A DNA stretch of 31,689 nucleotides, from contig DEKU01000030.1 in NCBI GenBank assembly GCA_002354035.1, forward strand, positions 1 through 31,689, read 5' to 3'. Under the pieces are notes generated by a model that was given only the letters and a program-made list of their open reading frames with translations, had not been told where the DNA came from and made no database searches. Positions 25,079 through 31,689 of this stretch are shown here, piece by piece. Numbering within the stretch: the stretch's first letter is position 1; each line of letters starts with the position of its first letter. A program made the position numbers and the translations under genes. This DNA comes from Bacteroidales bacterium UBA2714 (GTDB lineage: Bacteria > Bacteroidota > Bacteroidia > Bacteroidales > P3).

Positions 25079-26374
25079 ATGATGAAAATAGCCGTTGCAG
25101 GAACGGGTTACGTTGGGCTGAGTATAGCCACGCTGCTGGCTCAGCATAATGAGGTGGTGGCGGTGGATATCGTGCCGGAACGGGTGGAGCAGGTCAATGG
25201 CCGCAGGTCGCCAATACAGGATGACTATATAGAACGGTTTTTCAGAGAAGACCAGGCTTTGCGAGAGGGTGTGGCCGACAACAGTGGCTTCATGCTCAGC
25301 AAACCGCTTGCACTGGAGGCTACGACCGATTGGCAGCGGGGATATGCAGATGCCGAGTATGTGGTGATTGCAGCCCCGACCAACTACGACAGCGCCAAGA
25401 ATTTCTTCGACACCTCGGCGGTGGAGGATGTGATAGGCAAAGTGATGGCCGTTAATCCCAAAGCCGTCATGGTCATCAAGAGCACCATCCCCGTGGGGTA
25501 TACCCAGGCGGTGAGCGAACGCATGGGGACCGACCGCATACTTTTCGCCCCGGAGTTTCTGCGGGAGTCGAAAGCCCTTTACGATAATCTTTATCCCTCC
25601 CGCATCATTGTGGGCAGCCGTCCAGACAATGCCGCAATGCGTGAGGCAGCACAACGGTTTGCGGCAATCATCAAGGAGGGCGCTGTGAAACAGGACGTGC
25701 CCGTGTTGATGATGGGCACCACCGAGGCTGAAGCCGTGAAGCTGTTTGCCAACACATATCTGGCCCTCCGGGTGAGCTATTTCAACGAGCTGGACACCTA
25801 TGCCGAGTTGAAAGGATTGGACACGCAACGGATAATAGAAGGCGTGTGCCTCGACCCGCGCATAGGGTCGCACTACAATAACCCCTCATTCGGATATGGG
25901 GGCTACTGCCTGCCCAAGGACACCAAGCAGCTGCTGGCCAACTATTCGGATGTGCCGCAGGAGCTTATCCGCGCCATCGTGGAGAGCAACAAGACGCGCA
26001 AGGACTTTATTGCGGATCAGGTGCTGAAGAAAGCCGGTTACTATACTTATTACAGCCAGAACAACAACTGGTCGCAGACGGAGGAGAAGCTCTGCGTCAT
26101 AGGCGTATACCGGCTGACGATGAAGAGCAACAGCGACAATTTCCGCCAGTCGAGCATCCAGGGAGTGATGAAGCGTGTGAAGGCCAAGGGGGCTACGGTG
26201 ATCATCTACGAACCTACCCTGCCCGACGGGAGCACTTTCTTCGGCAGCAAGGTGGTGAATGATTTAGACGCCTTCAAACGGCAAAGCCAGGCCATCATCG
26301 CCAACCGGTATGATGCGGTGCTGGATGATGTGGCAGAGAAGGTTTACACCCGCGATATATTCCGCCGCGACTGA
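25079..26374 (+). CDS. ugd: UDP-glucose 6-dehydrogenase
   Basis: This enzyme oxidises UDP-glucose to UDP-glucuronate with NAD, supplying acidic sugar for surface glycans. The product has 431 residues: N-terminal NAD-binding motif AGTGYVGLS (7-15), the central dimer region, catalytic Cys277 in FGYGGYCLPKDTK, and a C-terminal UDP-binding domain. A second ATG follows the first directly; either could be the start. It is the first gene after the promoter at 24960 and overlaps upxY by one base (TGATG), so the two are co-transcribed. Related UDP-sugar dehydrogenases (for example for UDP-ManNAc) are less likely given length and motifs. Confidence 0.93.
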   Translation: MMKIAVAGTGYVGLSIATLLAQHNEVVAVDIVPERVEQVNGRRSPIQDDYIERFFREDQALREGVADNSGFMLSKPLALEATTDWQRGYADAEYVVIAAPTNYDSAKNFFDTSAVEDVIGKVMAVNPKAVMVIKSTIPVGYTQAVSERMGTDRILFAPEFLRESKALYDNLYPSRIIVGSRPDNAAMREAAQRFAAIIKEGAVKQDVPVLMMGTTEAEAVKLFANTYLALRVSYFNELDTYAELKGLDTQRIIEGVCLDPRIGSHYNNPSFGYGGYCLPKDTKQLLANYSDVPQELIRAIVESNKTRKDFIADQVLKKAGYYTYYSQNNNWSQTEEKLCVIGVYRLTMKSNSDNFRQSSIQGVMKRVKAKGATVIIYEPTLPDGSTFFGSKVVNDLDAFKRQSQAIIANRYDAVLDDVAEKVYTRDIFRRD

Positions 26375-26904
26375 TGCTCAGCTGGTATGTGTATAGGTGC
26401 CCATCGGGTAAGGAGCTGACGCTGAAGGAGAGCATTCAAACACTGTTCGGCGTAGAATGTTTCGTACCCATCAAAAAGGTGCGCCAGCGCGACAGGCATG
26501 GACGTTTTGTGTGGGTGCAGCGCAGTGCGCTGACAGGGTATATCTTCACCCGGATAGAGAAGGAACGGCAGCATCTGGTGCCACGCCGATTGCTGAATCT
26601 TTATACGATGATGCAGCAGTCCGACGGGCTGTGGCGGCCGGTGATTGTGCCGGAGAACCAGATGGCCAGTTTCATAAGGGTGTCGGGCAGCGAGGATGAA
26701 CAGATAGCCTATCTCGACCCCGCCAAGCTGGACCTGAAAAAGGGCGACAGGGTGCGCGTTATAGGTGGCAGCTTTGTCGGTGTGGAGGGGGTGTTCATGC
26801 AGATAGGCGGCAAGCACCAGAAACGCGTAATCATAGAGCTGGAAGGCCTCATAGCGGTGGCCACGGCCGCCATCCCCGCCTCAATGGTGGAGAAAATAGG
26901 TTGA
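26374..26904 (+). CDS. UpxY-family transcription antiterminator (NusG-like)
   Basis: This 176-residue NusG paralogue has an NGN domain (about 1-110; WYVYRCPSGKELTLKESIQ at the start, LTGYIFTRIEKE later) and a KOW motif in LKKGDRVRVIGGSFVGVEG (121-139). In Bacteroides capsule loci, UpxY proteins act on the leader of their own locus to let RNA polymerase read through the long operon. Here the gene sits second, after ugd, and no UpxZ-like partner follows within the window. Immediately downstream is the 0.5-kb hairpin-repeat region, which any transcript of the glycan genes must cross. Confidence 0.88.
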   Translation: MLSWYVYRCPSGKELTLKESIQTLFGVECFVPIKKVRQRDRHGRFVWVQRSALTGYIFTRIEKERQHLVPRRLLNLYTMMQQSDGLWRPVIVPENQMASFIRVSGSEDEQIAYLDPAKLDLKKGDRVRVIGGSFVGVEGVFMQIGGKHQKRVIIELEGLIAVATAAIPASMVEKIG

Positions 26905-26989
26905 AATTCGGTCTTTTTTGTTGTTATTATAGGACAAAAGCTCCCTTGCCGTTGTAAGGGAACTTTCTCAAGCATCCTAACGGTGAGAG

Positions 26990-27313
26990 ATTTCAATAGT
27001 ATCGTGCAAGTTGTAGAGTCGGTGCGGTGATTATAGGCATAGCGGGATGCGTCCCGGAGGGACGCGACAATATGTAGCAGTCTTTCATGAAAAGAGCCTC
27101 AAAGAACGCCGTGTTCCGTCAGCCCCAAAGGGCATGAGAAAGTCGTGCCGGAGGCACGGGATTTCAATAACACGGTACATGCGAAGGCGCAGTGTCGTGA
27201 AAGTAAGAAGAGAGTGCGTGCGTCCCGGAGGGACGCGACCTCAGTAACACCGTACAAGCGAAGCGCAGTGCGGTGATTACCATGCAAACTGAAAAGCGTC
27301 CCGTCAGGGACGC
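26990..27313 (+). repeat. REP-like array of palindromic hairpin repeats
   Basis: Four short hairpins sit at 27049-27065, 27144-27158, 27220-27236 and 27296-27313. Three are GCGTCCC-loop-GGGACGC; the second has compensatory changes (CGTGCC-GGA-GGCACG). The last three are exactly 76 bases apart. Between them lies a second conserved block (TAACACCGTACAAGCGAAGC and variants) that folds as CACCG...CGGTG, again with compensatory change in another copy. The layout resembles Bacteroidota REP elements mobilised by RAYT transposases. No transposase gene is present here. The whole 26905-27417 gap holds no credible gene; it also has a weak TCCCTT/AAGGGA hairpin at 26942-26961. Confidence 0.8.
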
Positions 27314-27417
27314 GACATATAACTGATAGATAGAACCTCCCATAAGCGATTTCTAATAATACCCCCGCAGTGGTATTTGCCAAACAAGAGTTTTTGGAAT
27401 CTTTTCTGAAGTGAATT

Positions 27418-28431
27418 ATGAAACTTAGTTTTGCCGTCCCCATATACAATGTAGAACCCTATATCGAGCGATGTGCCCGGAGCCTTTTCGGGCAGACGCT
27501 GGACGAGGTGGAATATGTGTTTGTTGACGACTGCTCGCCCGACCGGAGCATAGAGCTGTTGCTGACCGTGCTGGAGGAATATCCGGAGCGGAAGCCATTT
27601 GTGAAAATCATCCGGCATGAGAAGAACCAAGGAATAGCAGTGTCGCGCAAGGATGCTTACCTAAATACGACAGGTGATTATGTGATAAGCGTTGACAGCG
27701 ACGACGATACCGAGCCGCAAATGGCTGAGTTGCTGTACAACAAGGCTGTCGAAACCAATGCCGACATGGTGGTCTGCAACGGGTACTGGCATCGTAGAGA
27801 GGGACTGCGTATCTTAGAGTCGGCTCCATACGGAGAAGGTGAAAACGGGAGCTTCATAAGAGATGCAATCCTCAACCGCAAGGTAACTCCGGGAGTGTGG
27901 GTGAAACTGGTCAAGCGCGACTTGATTTTCCGCGAAGATATGATTTGGCCAAGAGGAGACCATGGTGAGGATGTTGTTTTCTCATCCCAGTTCACGTATA
28001 ATGCTAAGAAGATTGCATACGTGGATGCCCAGTTGTACCACTATCGCTACAATGGAAACTCTATATGTAATTTGCCCGACCCAAAACAACGAGAAAGAAA
28101 TGCTAAGGACGAAATAAAGAATATAGAAGATTTAGAACGGTTCCTCAAGTCGCATGGTGTGGAGGATAAGTATTGGTACGGAGTGTTTGTCAATAAGTTC
28201 TATGCCAAAATGCTCTTCCTGCCCTATGTGGGACAGAGGAAATATCGCCGTTTATGGTTCAAGACGTACCCAGAACTGAACAGAGTCTTGTTTTGGGGAG
28301 ACGAAAGATACAAATCGTCCTACAAGCAGAAAATCTGGATGGCCGCCATCTGGTTAGGCATATATCCCAAGTTTAAGAGAAGATTGGCAACCCAACGTTT
28401 CTGTCCCAACAACAGGTGGCGGCAGTGGTGA
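27418..28431 (+). CDS. glycosyltransferase family 2
   Basis: This 337-residue GT-A fold enzyme begins MKLSFAVPIYNVEPYIERC, the typical GT2 opening. It has the nucleotide-binding VDDCSPD (36-42) and the metal-binding SVDSDDD (91-97). It would transfer a sugar from a nucleotide donor during assembly of the surface glycan; the sugar is not predictable. The last roughly 16 residues (from RRLATQRFC onward) are encoded by DNA that, in another frame, is the tail of an aldo/keto reductase, so the C terminus is probably a recombination by-product. It lies 513 bases downstream of upxY across the repeat array. GC content is lower than in the left part of the window. Confidence 0.92.
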   Translation: MKLSFAVPIYNVEPYIERCARSLFGQTLDEVEYVFVDDCSPDRSIELLLTVLEEYPERKPFVKIIRHEKNQGIAVSRKDAYLNTTGDYVISVDSDDDTEPQMAELLYNKAVETNADMVVCNGYWHRREGLRILESAPYGEGENGSFIRDAILNRKVTPGVWVKLVKRDLIFREDMIWPRGDHGEDVVFSSQFTYNAKKIAYVDAQLYHYRYNGNSICNLPDPKQRERNAKDEIKNIEDLERFLKSHGVEDKYWYGVFVNKFYAKMLFLPYVGQRKYRRLWFKTYPELNRVLFWGDERYKSSYKQKIWMAAIWLGIYPKFKRRLATQRFCPNNRWRQW

Positions 28432-28550
28432 ATAGTTCTAATCCAGATCATATAAGGGAAGATGCCGCTATCTTTGATTTTCGGCTGGCTGAGAGTGATA
28501 TGGAGTATATAGACAGCCTCAACCTTGACAGGTCGTATGGAGTGAAGTGA
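28377..28550 (+). pseudogene. C-terminal remnant of an aldo/keto reductase gene
   Basis: In the frame ending at the TGA 28548-28550, the DNA after the GT2 stop reads NSSNPDHIREDAAIFDF, then RLAESDMEYIDSLNLDRSYGVK and stop. The order (short basic/Ser segment, Asn-Pro-x-His-Ile-x-Glu-Asp-Ala, Phe-Asp-Phe, then Asp-Met-x-x-Ile-Asp-x-Leu-Asn) is the well-known C-terminal end of aldo/keto reductases. Homology-like sequence seems to begin around FLSQQQ (28398) inside the GT2 gene in a different frame. A TAA at 28374-28376 closes the frame upstream. There is no start and no catalytic part, so it is a fragment left by recombination. Confidence 0.72.
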
Positions 28551-28590
28551 ACGGTATGCCTTTCAATGTAGTAGACCTTAAGCGGAGTAT

Positions 28591-29415
28591 ATGAATCGTC
28601 AATTGTCTGTCAGGGATATACAGGAGGAGAGTTTGAAGATTCTTCTCGATGTGCATGACTTCTGCATGTCCAACGGTATACGTTATTCCATGTCGGGAGG
28701 GACACTCTTGGGCGCAGTCAGGCACAAGGGGTTCATCCCTTGGGATGATGATGTCGACATCTTTATGTTGAGGCCAGACTACGACAAGTTCCTTGCAACA
28801 TACAGCTCACAGAAATATAAGCTGATGAGCATGGAGACGGACAAGGATTACTTCCTCCCTTACGCACATGTGGTCGACATGGAGCGTACTGTCATGACTT
28901 ATAATTATTACCCTTTTTCCAAACAGGATTGCGGCGTAAAGATTGATATCTTCCCCATAGAGAGTGTATCGGACAATGCAGAGGATTACGACAGACAATT
29001 TGAGCGTTGTCTTGCTTTGGGCAAGCCGTTTTTGTATGCCCGTAAAGCCTATTGGAAGTTCTCGTGGAGCAAGTCGCCCAAATATAAGGTGCAGCTTCTC
29101 CTGAAGAAAATCAAGACCTTCAATGGAAGGTCGGCCTATTATTATTGTCATAAGATAGACGAGAACGCCCGACAGTGGTCTTTCGGCTCGACTTCTTATT
29201 ATGGGCTGGTCTGTCTGCCTTTGGCAAGAACGAAACAGCGTTTCCATAAGGAGAACTTTACACACACGGTTTTGTTGGACTTTGAAGGTCATAAGTTGTG
29301 CGCGATGAACGGGTACGAGAACCTGTTGCAGATAGCCTTCGGGCCGGATTACATGACCCCTCCACCACCCGAGCAACAGAAGCCTGTACACGGGATGGAG
29401 TTGTTCTATAAATGA
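28591..29415 (+). CDS. LicD-family phosphotransferase
   Basis: This 274-residue protein has the LicD/FKRP nucleotidyltransferase-like signature: SMSGGTLLGAVRHKGFIPWD (33-52) followed by DDVD, with metal-binding aspartates at 52-54 and 56. Family members transfer phosphocholine or polyol phosphates (ribitol or glycerol phosphate) from a CDP-linked donor onto a glycan. The downstream cytidylyltransferase fusion could supply such a donor. No membrane segment is evident. The gap to the next gene is 39 bases. Confidence 0.92.
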   Translation: MNRQLSVRDIQEESLKILLDVHDFCMSNGIRYSMSGGTLLGAVRHKGFIPWDDDVDIFMLRPDYDKFLATYSSQKYKLMSMETDKDYFLPYAHVVDMERTVMTYNYYPFSKQDCGVKIDIFPIESVSDNAEDYDRQFERCLALGKPFLYARKAYWKFSWSKSPKYKVQLLLKKIKTFNGRSAYYYCHKIDENARQWSFGSTSYYGLVCLPLARTKQRFHKENFTHTVLLDFEGHKLCAMNGYENLLQIAFGPDYMTPPPPEQQKPVHGMELFYK

Positions 29416-29454
29416 TCTTGTTTATTCTATAAAGGTCAGATTCTGTAAATCATC

Positions 29455-30795
29455 ATGGTAAAAGTCATCACTTACGGCACCTATGACCTGCTCCACCAGG
29501 GGCATATCAACCTTTTGCGCCGAGCTAAGGAGTTAGGCGACTACTTGATAGTGGGTGTCACCTCTGACAGTTTTGACATAGGACGCGGAAAACTCAATGT
29601 CCGAAACAATATGTTGGAACGTGTCGAGGCAGTGAAAGCCACAGGCTATGCCGATGAAGTGATAGTGGAGGATTATCAGGGCCAAAAGATTGACGACATT
29701 CAGAGGTATAATATCGATATTTTTGCCATCGGGTCCGACTGGGAAGGCAAGTTCGATTATCTCAACGAATATTGCAAGGTGGTCTATCTTCCCCGCACGG
29801 AGGGCATCTCGTCAACGCAATTGCGAGCGGAGACGCAAGATATCTTCCGCATTGGAATCATAGGGTCGGGACGTATCGCCAAGCGGTTCGTGCCGGAGTC
29901 GAACATGGTCAGTGGCGCAAATGTGGTGTCGGTGTATAATCCAGACTTAGAAGCGGCAAAAGATTTCGCACAGCAGGTGGGAATAGACTGGTGTGATCAG
30001 TTTGACAGTTTTCTTGATGGTGTGGATGCCGTTTATATCGCTTCGCCCCATCCGACCCATTATGAATATGCCAAGAGGGCTTTGATGAATGGAAAACATG
30101 TGCTGTGTGAGATACCTATGGTGCTGTCGGGGGAGGAAGCCAGGGAGCTGTACCACTTGGCAGAAGAGAATAATCTCGTGTTGTTGGAGGCTAACAAGAC
30201 TGCCTATTGCCCGGCATTCAACCATATTGTGACTCTGGTGAAAAGCGGAATCGTCGGGGATGTGGTTGACGTGAGGGCGTCACTCTCCAAAATGGTTGCT
30301 CCCCCAACCCGTGAGCTCGACCCCGCTCAGGCTGGCGGTGCCCTCAACGAACATGCGTCCATCACACTGCTTCCGGTCATCAAACTCTTAGGAAGGGATT
30401 TCTCCGACGTGAGTTTCTACTCCAAAAAAGAAGGTGGTGTTGACGTATACACTAAGATGAACGTGAATTACCCCCACGCCACATCCTCTATCACGTTGGG
30501 TATAGGCATCAAAACGGAAGGCGACCTTGTCGTTTCCGGCACTAAAGGATATGTCTATGTTCCTGCCCCTTGGTGGCTGACAGATTTCTTTGAGGTAAGG
30601 TATGAGGATCAGCGAAAAAACAAGAAATATTTCTATAGCTACGATGGTGACGGCCTCCGGTATGAAATTCAGGAGTTCATCGCTATGATAGTGAGTAACC
30701 GCCGCAGCTGTTATAAGCTCCGGAGGCGGGAGAGTATAGCCATTGCCGATATTATTGAAAGGTATAACAGTGGAGTCAATCTAAGGTTGTTATGA
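29455..30795 (+). CDS. cytidylyltransferase fused to a Gfo/Idh/MocA-type oxidoreductase
   Basis: The product has 446 residues and two domains. Residues 1-127 match glycerol-3-phosphate cytidylyltransferase (TagD type): TYGTYDLLHQGHINLL with the HxGH motif (14-17), SDWEGKFDYL, and the RTEGISS signature (114-120). Residues 130-446 are an oxidoreductase with NAD-binding IGIIGSGRIAKRF (133-145). The usual EKP motif that carries the catalytic lysine reads EIP here (219-221, Ile220). It may make a CDP-polyol and also reduce or oxidise its precursor, but the missing lysine makes catalysis by the second domain uncertain. Its stop overlaps the next gene by ATGA. Confidence 0.9.
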   Translation: MVKVITYGTYDLLHQGHINLLRRAKELGDYLIVGVTSDSFDIGRGKLNVRNNMLERVEAVKATGYADEVIVEDYQGQKIDDIQRYNIDIFAIGSDWEGKFDYLNEYCKVVYLPRTEGISSTQLRAETQDIFRIGIIGSGRIAKRFVPESNMVSGANVVSVYNPDLEAAKDFAQQVGIDWCDQFDSFLDGVDAVYIASPHPTHYEYAKRALMNGKHVLCEIPMVLSGEEARELYHLAEENNLVLLEANKTAYCPAFNHIVTLVKSGIVGDVVDVRASLSKMVAPPTRELDPAQAGGALNEHASITLLPVIKLLGRDFSDVSFYSKKEGGVDVYTKMNVNYPHATSSITLGIGIKTEGDLVVSGTKGYVYVPAPWWLTDFFEVRYEDQRKNKKYFYSYDGDGLRYEIQEFIAMIVSNRRSCYKLRRRESIAIADIIERYNSGVNLRLL

Positions 30796-31526
30796 TTAGG
30801 CAGATTCTTATTGTTGGCGGTGCCAGTGGAATCGGGCTTGCCGCGGCAGTCGAGATGGCCGGTCGGGACAGTGTTGAAAAGGTCTATGTGGTGGACAAGG
30901 CACCTTTCCCTCCCCAGTATCGGAATGATAAGATTGAATCATATTGCTTCGACTTAACCTCCTCTGACTATTCCTTTTTCGACACATTCCTTTCTGTTGA
31001 TGCCCTTTTTATTACGGCGGGTTTCGGCAAGCTGGCTCTCTTCAAAGATGTAACCGAGCAGTATGTGATCGACTCCTTCCAGGTCAATACCATCCCGGTG
31101 ATGCGCTTGATTAAAATATTTTACGGTCGTTTGGAAGCCCGTAGCGATTTCTATTGTGGGGTGATGGTGAGCATTGCGGGCTTTATGTCCTCGCCCTTTT
31201 TTGCGGTTTATGGCGCCACGAAAGCGGCCTTGAAAGTCTTCATCGAGAGCGTGAATGTCGAGCTGGCCAAGGCGGGCACGACGAACCGGATTCTGAATGT
31301 ATCGCCAGGCAGTATCAAAGGAACAGGCTTCAGTCAGGGCAAGAACGACTTGAGCCTCACCATCCCTTTGGCCAATCAGATTTTGGAACATCTTGAGCAA
31401 AAAGATGATCTCTTCATCCCTCAGTACGAGGAGGTGTTCAAGGCTGTCTTGCAACGGTATCATGACGATTTCCGGGCTGAGGGTTCCCACAGCTACGACT
31501 ATAAGTTGAATAGCGGGAGGGTGTGA
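30792..31526 (+). CDS. short-chain dehydrogenase/reductase
   Basis: This 244-residue classical SDR has the cofactor motif GGASGIG (9-15). The catalytic triad is Ser127 (VSIAG), Tyr140 and Lys144 (YGATK), and VSPGSIKGTGF follows. It is coupled to the fusion gene by a 4-base ATGA overlap, so the two products are probably made in similar amounts. In TarI/TarJ-type and Bcs1-type pathways a cytidylyltransferase works next to a dehydrogenase that reduces a sugar phosphate to an alditol phosphate; this protein could play that part here. The substrate is not known. Confidence 0.9.
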   Translation: MIRQILIVGGASGIGLAAAVEMAGRDSVEKVYVVDKAPFPPQYRNDKIESYCFDLTSSDYSFFDTFLSVDALFITAGFGKLALFKDVTEQYVIDSFQVNTIPVMRLIKIFYGRLEARSDFYCGVMVSIAGFMSSPFFAVYGATKAALKVFIESVNVELAKAGTTNRILNVSPGSIKGTGFSQGKNDLSLTIPLANQILEHLEQKDDLFIPQYEEVFKAVLQRYHDDFRAEGSHSYDYKLNSGRV

Positions 31527-31689
31527 CGCTCCATCTTTCGCACGCTCCGGATTCCAACACTGTGCATCTGTTATTTTGCATTTGGTTTGTTATTTTTTTC
31601 TGGACGAGAAATAAAATAGTGTTTAAATAGAATCTTTACCGTTGATAATATAAACTAAGGAGTTCTGTGTGATTTGCTGATTTAGGTTG

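Noticed and set aside
27049..27313. CRISPR array
   Set aside because: Repeats are short palindromes at about 76-base spacing, and the intervening sequence is itself repeated instead of being unique spacers. No cas genes are present.
31527..31689. Possible start of another gene at the right edge
   Set aside because: AT-rich sequence without a clear promoter box, open frame or RNA. Nothing can be supported before the window ends.

Overview
The window looks like a stretch of chromosome from a member of the Bacteroidales (Bacteroidota). The signs are: TAnnTTTG-type -7 promoter boxes (TATCTTTG, TAATTTTG, TATATTTG) instead of sigma70 boxes; weak or absent Shine-Dalgarno sequences; a PorT-like type IX secretion protein; a TonB-dependent receptor paired with a DUF4249 lipoprotein; a DUF4476 protein; and an UpxY-family antiterminator inside a surface-polysaccharide locus. 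No species can be named from the sequence alone.

Left part (1-8.4 kb). The left edge holds a 28-codon ORF and, upstream of it on the same strand, a candidate structured non-coding RNA with its own promoter box, a nested rod-like fold and a terminator. Two small lipoprotein genes follow. They share a 32-bp upstream element with identical internal spacing. Next come RNase R (rnr) and a periplasmic M3 metallopeptidase, then a coiled-coil lipoprotein on the plus strand with a strong terminator, and a secreted DUF4476 protein.

Middle part (8.4-25 kb) is almost entirely minus strand. One tightly spaced block runs, in transcription order: response regulator, sensor kinase, acyl-CoA thioesterase, type I asparaginase, PorT-like barrel (TTG start), FAD-dependent oxidoreductase (ATGA overlap) and uvrB. 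Just upstream lie tRNA-Phe with its own promoter and terminator, then lspA. A second block runs M16 peptidase, voltage-gated-type ion channel, TonB-dependent receptor, DUF4249 lipoprotein, 2-hydroxyacid dehydrogenase and DUF3109 protein. It is separated from lspA by a perfect 44-bp palindrome.

Right part (25-31.7 kb) is the start of a plus-strand capsule or surface-glycan locus, with a promoter box at 24960. It carries UDP-glucose dehydrogenase, an UpxY/NusG-like antiterminator, a 0.5-kb gap filled with REP-like hairpin repeats, a GT2 glycosyltransferase, a leftover C-terminal piece of an aldo/keto reductase gene, a LicD-family phosphotransferase, a cytidylyltransferase-Gfo/Idh/MocA fusion and a short-chain dehydrogenase. 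The last three are best read together as a pathway that makes a CDP-activated sugar alcohol (or similar polyol) and transfers its phosphate onto a glycan. That reading is inferred from domain content. The locus probably continues past the right edge.
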